A stretch of 64,000 nt of DNA from Arthrobacter alpinus (GTDB taxonomy: Bacteria; Actinomycetota; Actinomycetes; Actinomycetales; Micrococcaceae): NCBI RefSeq assembly GCF_001294625.1, contig NZ_CP012677.1, positions 1,302,001 to 1,366,000 of the forward strand. The letters run 5' to 3'. The translations under genes were made by a program, and so were the position numbers. Numbering within the stretch: position 1 is the first letter of the stretch; the number at the start of each line of letters is the position of its first letter. Under the pieces are notes generated by a model. It searched no databases. It had not been told where the DNA came from and was given only the letters and a program-made list of their open reading frames with translations. This document shows positions 48,040 to 56,692 of the stretch, piece by piece.

Positions 48040-48999
48040 GTGAAGACCGTGTCATGGAAAGTGTGGGGGTTGGAAGCGTCCATTACGGTCACCGAAGCCG
48101 CACTGGCAGCCGCCGCTGAAGCCATTGTGCGTGCGGAAGTTGCCTGCGTTGATACGGCTGCCAGCCGCTTCCGCCCGGATTCTGAACTCATGCGCCTGCA
48201 GCCGTCCCTTGCCACCGGAGCAAGCGTGAGTCCGCTGCTGGCCCTGCTGGTCGGGGCTGCCCTCGAAGCAGCCGCGTGGACCGACGGCGACGTGGACCCG
48301 ACCCTGGGCAAGGACCTGGACGCCCTGGGCTACGACAGGGACATCGCCCAGGTGCGGCTCGGCCCCGATGGTGGCGTGAGCCATGACTGCCGGCCGACAC
48401 GGCAGACACCGGGCTGGGAACGGGTGCGCCTGGAGGGGCAAATGCTCAGAGTACCGGCGGACCTTCGACTCGACTTGGGGGCGACCGCTAAGGCCGTTGC
48501 CGCAGACCGTGCCGCAGCCCGGGTTGCCGCCGATTTGGACTGCGGCGTGCTGGTTTCCCTCGGCGGGGACATTGCCACGGCCGGAGCTGCGCCTGACGCC
48601 GGCTGGCAGGTGCTTGTCCAAGACCTTCCCGGTGATCCCGGCCAGCAGGTTACCTTGCGTGCAGGGAACGCCATGGCCACCTCGAGCACCCAGAAACGCC
48701 GTTGGCAGCATGCCGGCGACACGGTCCACCATATTCTTGACCCCAGGTTTGGGCTTCCTGCCGAACCGGTATGGCGCTCTGTCACCGTGGCGGCGTCTTC
48801 CTGCCTGCAGGCCAATGCTTTCAGCACTGCAGGAATTGTCGGTGGCTTCGACGCCGTGGAAAGGTTCGTGCACACCGGCATCGCCGCACGCTTCGTTGAC
48901 CGGCAGGGCGGGGTTGTTGCCACCGGTCGCTGGCCCACGGACCACTCCCGGGGAAACCAGCCGGGCACAGCCACGACGGGAGCGGGTTCGCATGGATAA
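48040..48999 (+). CDS. apbE: FAD:protein FMN transferase
   Basis: The GTG at 48040 gives 319 residues. The family pattern is present: WGLEASITVTEAALAAAAEA, SRFRPDSELMRL, DVDPTLGKDLDALGYDRDI, LDLGATAKAVAADRAA, VLVSLGGDIATAG and ATSSTQKRRW...HHILDP with the Mg2+ and FAD residues. ApbE covalently attaches FMN to Thr/Ser of exported redox proteins. No clear lipoprotein signal is present, so this copy may act at the cytoplasmic side or depend on another route. It overlaps the next gene by eight bases. Confidence 0.9.
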   Translation: MKTVSWKVWGLEASITVTEAALAAAAEAIVRAEVACVDTAASRFRPDSELMRLQPSLATGASVSPLLALLVGAALEAAAWTDGDVDPTLGKDLDALGYDRDIAQVRLGPDGGVSHDCRPTRQTPGWERVRLEGQMLRVPADLRLDLGATAKAVAADRAAARVAADLDCGVLVSLGGDIATAGAAPDAGWQVLVQDLPGDPGQQVTLRAGNAMATSSTQKRRWQHAGDTVHHILDPRFGLPAEPVWRSVTVAASSCLQANAFSTAGIVGGFDAVERFVHTGIAARFVDRQGGVVATGRWPTDHSRGNQPGTATTGAGSHG

Positions 49000-49549
49000 C
49001 GCACTGTGGGCCTTCGGGCGCGTCAGCGGGTTCGTCGCCTTGGCCCTGTTCACTGTGGCCGTGGTGCTGGGCATCTTGACCCGTTCCGGCAGGCGACTTT
49101 TTGCCATTCCAAGGTTCTCCGTAGTGCTGATCCACCGCAACATCTCCGTGTTAGCCACCGTGTTCCTGGTCCTCCATGTGAGTTCCCTCATGCTCGACTC
49201 GTTTGCCAAAATGAATGTCATCGACGTCCTTGTACCGTTCCTGGGAGCCTTCAAACCCTTCTGGCAGGGCCTTGGCACAGTGGCCTTTGACCTGGTGCTT
49301 GCCGTGGTGGTCACCGGCTTGCTGCGGCACCGCATAGGGCAGAAGACCTTCCGCGCCGTGCATTGGCTCACCTACGCGATGTGGCCGATCGCCCTTGCCC
49401 ATGCCATCGGCAACGGCACCAACGGCACCGCCGGATGGTTCGTGCTGCTCGCCGTTGGGTCGGTTGCCGTGGTGGGTACCGCCGTGGTCTGGCGTCTGTC
49501 AGCAGCATTCCTGGAAACATCCAAAGCCAGGCAAGGAGGCCTGTTATGA
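48992..49549 (+). CDS. Ferric-reductase-like transmembrane cytochrome b
   Basis: The 185-residue protein has six hydrophobic segments with a bis-His arrangement (VVLIHRNISVLATVFLVLHVS in one helix, HWLTYAMWPIALAHAIGN in another), as in the ferric-reductase-like/NOX membrane domain without the FAD/NAD module. It should carry one or two b haems and move electrons across the membrane. It overlaps the ApbE and NuoF-like genes on either side by eight and four bases. The lacking cytosolic flavin module is plausibly supplied by the NuoF-like protein. Confidence 0.85.
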   Translation: MDNALWAFGRVSGFVALALFTVAVVLGILTRSGRRLFAIPRFSVVLIHRNISVLATVFLVLHVSSLMLDSFAKMNVIDVLVPFLGAFKPFWQGLGTVAFDLVLAVVVTGLLRHRIGQKTFRAVHWLTYAMWPIALAHAIGNGTNGTAGWFVLLAVGSVAVVGTAVVWRLSAAFLETSKARQGGLL

Positions 49550-50799
49550 CACCCCTTAGTGCGGAACCTCAAACCGTGGACGATTCCTGGGAAACCGAAG
49601 GAAGCTTCCAACTCTTTGCTGCCGGATCAAACGCGGGGCGCCAGGCCCATGAGCGGGCTTTTGGGCCGTTGCCCCTTGAACGCGTCGACGCCGGTTTCAT
49701 TTCGGTCCTGGAGGCGTCCGGTCTGACCGGGCGCGGCGGTGCGGCGTTCTCCTCCTGGCGGAAGGTGGCGGCAACGGGGCAGGGCCGTGGCGGGGCACTA
49801 TTGTCAGCCAAGCCGGTAGTCGTTGCCAACGGGGCCGAAGGCGAACCCCTCAGCTTCAAGGACAAAGCCCTGCTGACCCATGCTCCTCATTTGGTCATCG
49901 ACGGCCTGCTGATCGCCGGGCAGGCGGTGTCCGCCTCGCAGCTTTTCCTTTACACAACCCCGGTAACCCTCACAATGGTGGAGGCCGCCGTCGCCGGGCG
50001 CAAGGATGCCCGCAAGATCAAGGTGGTTCAGGCGTCGGAGACCTTCATCTCCGGCGAGGCCAGTGCCGTGGTCAACAACATTGCCAATGGCATAGCGCTC
50101 CCCTTGGACAACCGACGTCGCCTGAGTGATACGGGGATCAAGGGCCGGCCCACCCTGGTGCTGAACGTGGAAACCCTGGCCCACATGGCCCTCATTGCCC
50201 GCCACGGCCCAGGGTGGTTCCGGACTGCGGGATCAGACCGGGACCCCGGAACACGGCTGGTTTCCGTCTCAGGGTATTGCACCGAACAGGTGCTTGAGGT
50301 GGAGGGCGATGCGAGTCTGGCCGACATCCTGGCCAGCGCCGGCGTCGATCTTCCGGGCGTGGGCGCCGTCTTGGTCGGCGGTTACCACGGGCGATGGGTG
50401 CGGCCGCTGGACTACCGGCTGTCCCCGGCGGGGTCGGATAGTAATGTGGTCCGTCCCGGTGCCGGTGTCCTCCATGTTCTCGCGGCAACGGAGTGCGGAC
50501 TGGAGGCCACCGCTCGGATTCTGGGCTACTTGGCCTCGGAGTCTGCGCAGCAATGCGGCCCGTGCATGTTTGGTCTGCCAGCCATGTCCCGGGTGCTGAA
50601 CGCGATCGCCTACGGTGACCACGACCCGAGATTGGTGGGGGAACTTGAACGGCTGGGCAAGCTCGTCGGCGGCCGGGGCGCCTGCCACCATCCCGATGGT
50701 ACCGCCAGGCTCGTGGGCAGTGCCCTGGACACATTCTCCGACGACGTCAGGGCCCACCTTACAGGGACGTGCACACGAAAGACCGTGAGGTCAGCATGA
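49546..50799 (+). CDS. NuoF-like NADH dehydrogenase (51-kDa-type) flavoprotein
   Basis: This 417-residue protein resembles the complex I 51-kDa/NuoF family. GLTGRGGAAFSSWRKVAA and VVVANGAEGEPLSFKDKALL form the FMN/NADH site. An SLBB-like segment lies near residues 235-300. The C-terminal iron-sulfur region has QQCGPCMFGLPAMSRVL with a further Cys in GGRGACHHPDGT. It may take electrons from NADH and pass them to the adjacent ferredoxin or cytochrome b. The rest of complex I is absent. It overlaps the genes on both sides by four bases. Confidence 0.88.
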   Translation: MTPLSAEPQTVDDSWETEGSFQLFAAGSNAGRQAHERAFGPLPLERVDAGFISVLEASGLTGRGGAAFSSWRKVAATGQGRGGALLSAKPVVVANGAEGEPLSFKDKALLTHAPHLVIDGLLIAGQAVSASQLFLYTTPVTLTMVEAAVAGRKDARKIKVVQASETFISGEASAVVNNIANGIALPLDNRRRLSDTGIKGRPTLVLNVETLAHMALIARHGPGWFRTAGSDRDPGTRLVSVSGYCTEQVLEVEGDASLADILASAGVDLPGVGAVLVGGYHGRWVRPLDYRLSPAGSDSNVVRPGAGVLHVLAATECGLEATARILGYLASESAQQCGPCMFGLPAMSRVLNAIAYGDHDPRLVGELERLGKLVGGRGACHHPDGTARLVGSALDTFSDDVRAHLTGTCTRKTVRSA

Positions 50800-51038
50800 G
50801 TGAAATACTCCACATCGACTGGACCAGGTGCGACGGACGCGGTATTTGCACCGAACTACTGCCCTCAGTTTTAGGCCGCGATGACTGGGGCTATCCTTTG
50901 GCTAGGCAGGCCCGCCATGGTGACCGCACGAACGTGGCGATCGTTCCCAGGGATACTGAGGCAGCACGCGATGCGGTCAATCTGTGTCCGAAGCTGGCGC
51001 TGAGCCTGAGCGTGCAGCAGGCCAACACGCGGCGCTAG
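50796..51038 (+). CDS. Small [3Fe-4S]-type ferredoxin
   Basis: This 80-residue protein has a Cys pattern of CDGRGIC followed about 50 residues later by CPK, which is a three-Cys set like P450-associated actinobacterial ferredoxins. The position normally holding the fourth Cys is Gly, implying [3Fe-4S]. It overlaps the NuoF-like gene (ATGA) and so ends a five-gene electron-transfer operon. Its stop overlaps the stop of the convergent VIT1 gene by four bases. Confidence 0.88.
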   Translation: MSEILHIDWTRCDGRGICTELLPSVLGRDDWGYPLARQARHGDRTNVAIVPRDTEAARDAVNLCPKLALSLSVQQANTRR

Positions 51039-51757
51039 ATAACTCCGGTGGCCCCGAGCAGACGGCCGATGCCGTAGGTTGCCGCCAGGGCCAGCGCGCC
51101 ACCAACCACTAGGCGCGTCGCCGAGGTGGTCTTGGAACTGCCTCCGATGGCGGCACTGAGGGTACCGGTCAGGGCCAGGGCCAGCAAGACAGCGGCAAAC
51201 GTCACCGGGATCCGCCACTCTGCCGGTGGTAGCAGGATGGCGATCAGGGGCAGGATGGCGCCGATGGTAAATGCAGCGGCCGAGGCGTAGGCGGCCTGCC
51301 ATGGATCGGCGTGGTCGTGCTCGGTGATGTTCAGTTCGGCGGAAAGATGCGCCCCCAAGGCGTCATGGGCGGTCAGCTCAAGAGCCACCTGCTTGGCCGT
51401 CTCATCGCTGAGGCCCTTGGCCCGGTAGAGGCCGGTAAGCTCAAGCAATTCCGCGTCGGGGTCATCGGCCAACTCCTGGCGTTCCTTCTCAACCAGCGCC
51501 CGCTGGCTGTCACGCTGGCTGCTGACCGAAACATACTCACCCAAGGCCATGGAGACGGCGCCACCCACCAGAGCCGCAATTCCGGCCACCAGGATAGGGG
51601 TGGGTGCGTTGGTCACTCCTGCAACACCAACGACGGTTGCGGCCACTGACACGATGCCGTCGTTGGCGCCCAAGACCCCGGCCCGGAGCCAGTTCAGGCG
51701 CCCTGCGATGTTGGCCGTGTGTGGTTCATTGCTGTGGCTCCCAGATACGCTGCTCAT
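51035..51757 (-). CDS. VIT1/CCC1-family iron/manganese transporter
   Basis: This 240-residue protein has an N-terminal helix pair (GRLNWLRAGVLGANDGIVSVAA), a metal-binding helical domain (VEKERQELADDPDAELLELTGLYRAKGLS) and three C-terminal helices (FTIGAILPLIAILLPP, LLALALTGTLSAAIGG, LALAATYGIGRLLGA). Family members move Fe2+ or Mn2+ out of the cytosol. It lies 50 bases downstream of the cytochrome-associated gene and may be the last gene of that operon. Confidence 0.92.
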   Translation of the reverse strand: MSSVSGSHSNEPHTANIAGRLNWLRAGVLGANDGIVSVAATVVGVAGVTNAPTPILVAGIAALVGGAVSMALGEYVSVSSQRDSQRALVEKERQELADDPDAELLELTGLYRAKGLSDETAKQVALELTAHDALGAHLSAELNITEHDHADPWQAAYASAAAFTIGAILPLIAILLPPAEWRIPVTFAAVLLALALTGTLSAAIGGSSKTTSATRLVVGGALALAATYGIGRLLGATGVI

Positions 51758-51807
51758 AGGCCCAATCTAGCAGGAGGTTCCCGGTCTGGAAGGCGGGCAG
51801 CTCCTGC

Positions 51808-52761
51808 TCACCGTTGGCGATAGTAGTCTTTCCAGATCAGCCGGTGGACGGGGATTTTGCGGGGCAAGGCACGTAGCCCCGGAATAAAGGGCAGTAACGT
51901 GAGCAACAGCGAGAGCACCAGCATCGTGGACACCACCAGGATGTCCGCATTTGCTGAGGACTTGAATGGTTCAATCTGGTAAAGCAGCGAGAACAGCCAC
52001 AGCCAGGACTGGCCCGGCGTATTGCCGGTCTCGTTCATGACGCCCCACTGGTCCCCGGTCAGATGGGCTGTGGAGGCCAGATTTGGAAAGTACGTGCCGT
52101 CACCGAGGAAGAGGACGGTGGGCGTGTAATCCAGGTTGTAGGGCTCCCCGGCGTTTTGCAAGACGCCGTCCAGGTTCCCGCTGGCCGCCATGGACAGCAG
52201 CGCCTGCGTCAGGGCGGGGACGGGCCCGTAGTTGCCGGACATCACCTGGGCCGGGTCGCCGGTTGGCACGGCGGCGAGTGCCTCCGTGTACGCTGCCGTC
52301 CACTTTGCCTGCTGCTCGGCGGAGGCGGCGGACCACTGCGCCAGGGCCGGCGGCGGAGTTGGCAGGGTCTTGAGCGGGTTGAGGACAAAGTCGCTGGCCG
52401 TGTCAATGGGAAGCCGGATTCCTGACAGGCTCTGCAGATCTATGAACCAGAGCTTCTGGGTGGCATCCGGCGTCGCGTTGTACGGCGGCCCATATCCGGC
52501 GGTGTCACTGGTCCCACCCAGCTCGGCCGTGGCCGTTGCGACAAAGTCCGACGGCGCCGCCGTCGCCCATGATTTCAGGGTTACGCCGGGATCGTCCGGC
52601 GACCTGAAGATCGCCGAAAGGCTGAGAACCAGCAAGCCTACGACGACGAGCCCGATGGTGAGTTCCTTGAACAGGTCGTAGTCGCGGACACGCCCGCGCC
52701 ACGGCCGGCTGGCAACGTCATCGCCTTTGCGCCAGGACATCGCAGAGAGTTTCTTGCTCAT
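51808..52761 (-). CDS. Cytochrome b-associated membrane protein with large extracytoplasmic domain
   Basis: The 317-residue protein has one transmembrane helix near residues 32-55 (KELTIGLVVVGLLVLSLSAI), about 200 residues predicted outside, and one helix near 275-295 (ILVVSTMLVLSLLLTLLPFI), followed by a basic tail. No cofactor motif (CxxCH, Cys pairs) is seen. It overlaps the cytochrome b gene by four bases. Such pairs occur in actinobacteria, where it resembles a cytochrome b6 C-terminal-like partner, but no function is established. Confidence 0.7.
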   Translation of the reverse strand: MSKKLSAMSWRKGDDVASRPWRGRVRDYDLFKELTIGLVVVGLLVLSLSAIFRSPDDPGVTLKSWATAAPSDFVATATAELGGTSDTAGYGPPYNATPDATQKLWFIDLQSLSGIRLPIDTASDFVLNPLKTLPTPPPALAQWSAASAEQQAKWTAAYTEALAAVPTGDPAQVMSGNYGPVPALTQALLSMAASGNLDGVLQNAGEPYNLDYTPTVLFLGDGTYFPNLASTAHLTGDQWGVMNETGNTPGQSWLWLFSLLYQIEPFKSSANADILVVSTMLVLSLLLTLLPFIPGLRALPRKIPVHRLIWKDYYRQR

Positions 52762-53465
52762 GGCAGTTTCCCCTCCTTGTCAGAGGCAGATGGGGCAGAC
52801 GTTTGCAACTGGGCGTCGGTGTCGGCCGCGTCCAGCGGGGGAACCACTCCGTGGGCGCGAACCAACAAAACATGCAGTGCGACGACGGCGCCTACAGCCA
52901 GGGGCAGCAACATGATGTGCCACATGAAGATCTGCCCCAGATTGGCAACGTTGAACCATGCACCGACACCGACGGCGTTCAAGGCGTCCTTGGCCTGGAA
53001 GGCGATCCACTGGGAGTCAAAGTTGGTCTGCAGCAGGTACCCGGTGAAGGCCGTCACAACGGAAACCAGGAATGCGAGCATGCCGGTGATCCAGGTCAGC
53101 ACCCGTCCGCCGCGCCACGCCGCCATCCAAAACTTGATCCACAGGTGGACCACTGTGAACATAAAGAACAGTTCCACGCTCCACAGGTGCACGCTGTTGG
53201 TGAAGTGGCCCAGGGAGGAGATGTGGTACCACTGCGGCCCGTTCAGGCTCAGCACTACGCCGGAGGCGATGATAAAGACCAACCCGGCCACCGCCCCCAT
53301 TCCAAAGACATAGGCCCACGATGCAACATAGCTGGGTTGGTCCTCGGGCAGCAGCTTCTCCGGGGGCAGATGCTTCAGGAACCAGCGGCGGGACCTGCCG
53401 GTCCAGGTGTGCACACCGGATTCGGGCTGGGGAGGGTCGGGCTCAGGCATGCCGTGCCGGTTCAT
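52758..53465 (-). CDS. Cytochrome b (b6-type N-terminal four-helix unit)
   Basis: The 235-residue protein has four helices of the bc1/b6f cytochrome b N-terminal domain. His residues occur in the second helix (HLWSVELFFMFTVVHLWIK) and the fourth (WHIMLLPLAVGAVVALHVLL), spaced 14 apart as for two b haems. TGYLLQTNFDSQW lies between helices. There is no Rieske protein, cytochrome c or quinol-oxidation PEWY motif in this cluster, so it is a cut-down quinone:cytochrome unit. It overlaps the 55-residue membrane gene and the partner protein gene. Confidence 0.88.
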   Translation of the reverse strand: MNRHGMPEPDPPQPESGVHTWTGRSRRWFLKHLPPEKLLPEDQPSYVASWAYVFGMGAVAGLVFIIASGVVLSLNGPQWYHISSLGHFTNSVHLWSVELFFMFTVVHLWIKFWMAAWRGGRVLTWITGMLAFLVSVVTAFTGYLLQTNFDSQWIAFQAKDALNAVGVGAWFNVANLGQIFMWHIMLLPLAVGAVVALHVLLVRAHGVVPPLDAADTDAQLQTSAPSASDKEGKLP

Positions 53466-53629
53466 TTCCGGCTCTTTCCGCCAGGAAACGGCAGCAACAG
53501 GGAAAGGCCGAAGAGGATGAGCATCACCACGATCACCACTAAGTTGCCGGACTGGATGGTCACATCCCCCCAGCCAAAGTACGTTCCAGGCGTGATGGGG
53601 GCCGCTGCACCCGCCATGAACTCATACAT
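53462..53629 (-). CDS. Small single-span membrane protein of the cytochrome b module
   Basis: ATG 53629 follows AGGAGAA and gives 55 residues; an in-frame extension to 53659 lacks support and reads into the UspA gene. One transmembrane helix (LVVIVVMLILFGLSLLLPF) and a basic tail are seen. Its stop overlaps the cytochrome b start and its start lies inside the UspA end, so it is an integral member of the operon. Small subunits like this stabilise cytochrome complexes; no specific role is known. Confidence 0.75.
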   Translation of the reverse strand: MYEFMAGAAAPITPGTYFGWGDVTIQSGNLVVIVVMLILFGLSLLLPFPGGKSRK

Positions 53630-54077
53630 GACTTTCTCCTGTCTGCGGTGCATGGACAACCAGGACGGGGCAGTGTGCGTGGGCGGTGCAGGCGGAACTG
53701 ACCGAACCCATCAGCAGCCCCCTGAACCCACCCTTGCCCCGCCGGCCCAGAACGAGAAGGGCCGCGTCCTTGCTGGCTTCGATCAGAATTGCCCGGGGAC
53801 TTCCTTGTTCCAGCCGGGTGCTGAGGTTCACGGGCCAGTCCAGGCCAAACGCGTTCTCCACGGAAGCGTCGAGAATCTTTTCTGCCGCCCCCTTGAAGTC
53901 GAATGAGCCGGGTCCGTAAGGGACCGAGGAGGCGCTGGGGTAGTTCCAGCACATCAGCGCCTGGAGGGGCGCGTTCAAGCTGGCAGCAACCCTTTCCGCC
54001 TCCCGCAGGGCTGCGATGGATGATTCTGAGCCATCCACGCCCACGATGACCGGGGATGCGACATGTTTGCTGTTCAT
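53622..54077 (-). CDS. Universal stress protein (single UspA domain)
   Basis: The 151 residues start with VIVGVDGSESSIAALREAE and have the ATP loop LLVLGRRGKGGFRGLLMGSVS. AAGGA lies before the ATG, which overlaps the phosphoketolase stop (TGATG). It links the phosphoketolase gene to the cytochrome b genes in one transcription unit. Confidence 0.9.
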   Translation of the reverse strand: MNSKHVASPVIVGVDGSESSIAALREAERVAASLNAPLQALMCWNYPSASSVPYGPGSFDFKGAAEKILDASVENAFGLDWPVNLSTRLEQGSPRAILIEASKDAALLVLGRRGKGGFRGLLMGSVSSACTAHAHCPVLVVHAPQTGESHV

Positions 54078-56518
54078 CAGATGGTCCTTTGGTTCTCCGG
54101 GGGCGTCCAGACCCAGTCGCGTATCTCTGGCAGATCTTCCAAATGCTCGCGGATGTACACTTCGTGTTTTGCCAGCATCTCCTGGCAGTGTTCGGCCAAT
54201 TCCTGGGCGCCGTCAAAGTGGCCGGTAACCCGGTGTAGGGCCTCCATGGCGAGGTGGTAGCGGCTCATCTTGTTGAGCACCACCATGTCGAACGGGGTGG
54301 TAGTGGTGCCTTGCTCGTTGTAGCCGCGGACATGGAACCGACCCGGGTCACTGCGGCCGTGCACGAGCTGGTGGACGGCGCGCGCGTATCCGTGCCAGGC
54401 CATGACGACATCAGCATGGGGGGTGAACAGTTTTTCAAAGTCGACGTCGGACAGGCCGTGGGGGTGGACGTCCGGGGGCGGCAGCACCAGCGCGTCCATC
54501 ACGTTGACCACGCGCACGGTCAGCCCGGGGACATGGCTCTGGAGCAGCCAGGCCGCTGCGAGTGTTTCCTCCGTGGGCACGTCACCGGCGCAAGCCATGA
54601 CGATGTCCGGTCCGGTAGTCGGTTCAGGGTTTTCGTTGCCTGCCCAATGCCAGATCGAGGCGCCTGCCGCGGCATGCCGTCGTGCCGCCTCAAGGGAGAG
54701 ATACTGGGGGTGCGCCTGCTTGTCCACAACCACCAGGTTCACGTAGTCCTTGCTCTGCAGGACATGTTCGGCTGTGGCCAGAAGTGTATTGGAGTCCGGT
54801 GGCAGGTAGACGCGGATCACCGATCCGGATAGGGACAGCACGGTGTCGATCAGGCCCGGCCCCTGATGGCTGAATCCGTTGTGGTCATTGCGCCAGCATG
54901 TTGAGGTGAGCAAGATGTTCAGGCTTGGCACGGGGTTTCGCCACGGCAATTCACGGGCATGCTGCAACCATTTGGCGTGTTGGACGGTCATGGAGGCACT
55001 GACCATGGCAAACGCCTCATAGGTGGCAAAAAGGCCGTGCCGTCCGGTCAGCACATACCCCTCCAGCCAGCCCTGACAGAGGTGCTCGGAGAGGACTTCC
55101 ATGACTCTCCCGTCAGGGGATAAGTGGTCATCGCCGGCAAACACCGGTTCCATCAGGCACCTGTCGGTGACCTCAAAGACGGCCCCCAAGCGGTTGCTGT
55201 TGGTCTCGTCCGGGCTGAAGAGCCGGAACCGCGGGTCGTCGGCAGTGTCTGCGTAGATGTCCCGGAGCATCTCGCCCAGCGGTCGGGTGGTCTCGTGCGT
55301 GCTTGACCCGGGAACGCCGACGTCAAGGGCATAGTTTTCCAGCGGCCGCAGTGACAGTGGTTCCACGGCGGCTCCGCCCTGCGCCCACGGGCTGGCCCCC
55401 ATGCGCAGGGGCCCGGCAGGAGCCAAGGCGGCCAGCTCGGGCAGCAGCCGCCCGTCGTTGTCAAAGAGCGTTTCGGGGTTGTATGACCGCAGCCACGCCT
55501 CCAGCTGGGCCAGGTGGGCCGGGTTTTCCCGCACCCCGGACAGGGGCACCTGATGGGCGCGGAAGGTGCCTTCCACAGGGATACCGTCCACAAAGTCCGG
55601 CCCTGTCCAGCCCTTGGGGGTGCGCACGATGATGGCAGGCCATCGCTCCGCCCCGGAAGCACCGTTGCTCCGGGCCCGCTCCTGGATCTGTCGGATCCGG
55701 GCATACGCGTGTTCAAGCGCCACAGCCAGTTGGGGATGGACCACCATCGGATCGGTGCCGGCGACAACTACAGGATCCCAGCCATTCGAAGCCAGGTGCG
55801 CCATGACTTGCTGGTCGGACTGGCGACCGAGCACCGTGGGGCCGGAAATCTTGTAGCCATTGAGGTGCAAGATGGGCAACACGGCCCCGTCCCGGGCGGG
55901 ATTCAGGAACGCAGGGGCCTTCCAGGCGCCCTCCAGGGGACCGGTTTCCGCCTCGCCGTCACCTATGACGCAGGCCACCACGAGTTCCGGGTTGTCCATG
56001 GCGGCGCCGGTGGCGTGGGCCAGGGAATATCCAAGCTCTCCACCCTCATGGATGGACCCCGGTGTGGCCGGGCCCACGTGGCTGGGGATGCCTCCGGGGG
56101 TGGAGAACTGCCGGATCAGCTTGCGCAGGCCCGCCAGATCCTGGCTGACAGCCGGGTAGATTTCGGAGTAGCTGCCCTCCAGATACACGTTGGCAACCAC
56201 CGCCGGGCCGCCGTGTCCGGGACCGGCAATATAAAGAACCTTGGCTCCTGTCTTACGGATCAGCTGGTTCAGGTGCACGTACACCAAGGACAGTCCGGGG
56301 CTGGTGCCCCAGTGCCCGAGCAGCCGCGGCTTGATGTGGGCGGCCGTCAAGGGCTGGCGCAGCAGCGCATTCTCCTGAAGGTAGATCTGCGCCACCGTCA
56401 GGTAGTTGGCGGCATTCCAATACCGGTTGAGAAGCTCAAGCTCATCTGGTCCCAGTGTTGGATCCGCTCGTCCGGCACCCTGAGAATGCGGCTGGTTGCT
56501 GTGAAGCTGTTGATTCAC
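54077..56518 (-). CDS. xfp: Phosphoketolase (xylulose-5-phosphate/fructose-6-phosphate)
   Basis: GTG 56518, nine bases after GGAG, gives 813 residues, the usual family length; in-frame extensions to 56812 run through the promoter region. Thiamine-diphosphate motifs are complete: GPGHGGPAVVANVYLEGSYSE, EGGELGYSLAHATGAAMDNP, VIGDGEAETGPLEGAWK. LNGYKISGPTVL, RWPAIIVRTPKGWTGP and RNDHNGFSHQGPG are family signatures. It splits xylulose 5-phosphate (and often fructose 6-phosphate) with phosphate to give acetyl phosphate, which can yield ATP through acetate kinase without oxygen. It heads an operon with UspA and cytochrome b. Confidence 0.95.
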   Translation of the reverse strand: MNQQLHSNQPHSQGAGRADPTLGPDELELLNRYWNAANYLTVAQIYLQENALLRQPLTAAHIKPRLLGHWGTSPGLSLVYVHLNQLIRKTGAKVLYIAGPGHGGPAVVANVYLEGSYSEIYPAVSQDLAGLRKLIRQFSTPGGIPSHVGPATPGSIHEGGELGYSLAHATGAAMDNPELVVACVIGDGEAETGPLEGAWKAPAFLNPARDGAVLPILHLNGYKISGPTVLGRQSDQQVMAHLASNGWDPVVVAGTDPMVVHPQLAVALEHAYARIRQIQERARSNGASGAERWPAIIVRTPKGWTGPDFVDGIPVEGTFRAHQVPLSGVRENPAHLAQLEAWLRSYNPETLFDNDGRLLPELAALAPAGPLRMGASPWAQGGAAVEPLSLRPLENYALDVGVPGSSTHETTRPLGEMLRDIYADTADDPRFRLFSPDETNSNRLGAVFEVTDRCLMEPVFAGDDHLSPDGRVMEVLSEHLCQGWLEGYVLTGRHGLFATYEAFAMVSASMTVQHAKWLQHARELPWRNPVPSLNILLTSTCWRNDHNGFSHQGPGLIDTVLSLSGSVIRVYLPPDSNTLLATAEHVLQSKDYVNLVVVDKQAHPQYLSLEAARRHAAAGASIWHWAGNENPEPTTGPDIVMACAGDVPTEETLAAAWLLQSHVPGLTVRVVNVMDALVLPPPDVHPHGLSDVDFEKLFTPHADVVMAWHGYARAVHQLVHGRSDPGRFHVRGYNEQGTTTTPFDMVVLNKMSRYHLAMEALHRVTGHFDGAQELAEHCQEMLAKHEVYIREHLEDLPEIRDWVWTPPENQRTI

Positions 56519-56622
56519 CAAGATGTGCTCCGTGTCCTCGTGCAGGTTGCCGGGCCCAAGGCCAAGCTGGCGCGGCAACGCCCTTTGCCTCCCAGCTTTG
56601 CACCGTGCAGAAGGCGCCGCTA

Positions 56623-56636
56623 GGGACCTTGTACCC
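56623..56636. promoter_or_regulatory. DosR-box-like site between phosphoketolase and UspA
   Basis: GGGACCTTGTACCC keeps GGG and CCC eight bases apart, with GGGAC intact and the other arm TACCC. It is 105 bases from the phosphoketolase start and 141 bases from the UspA start, within their shared promoter region. Confidence 0.42.
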
Positions 56637-56675
56637 TGTCCGTGCACACTGCCCGGGGCAAGAATTGGAAACAGC

Positions 56676-56692
56676 TGGGCCAGTCTGGTCCA
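56676..56692. promoter_or_regulatory. 17-base inverted repeat in the phosphoketolase/UspA promoter region
   Basis: TGGGCCAGTCTGGTCCA is an inverted repeat with one central base and 7 of 8 arm positions matching (TGGGCCAG/CTGGTCCA). It is distinct in spacing from the GGGNC-n4-GNCCC sites and may bind another regulator. Confidence 0.35.
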
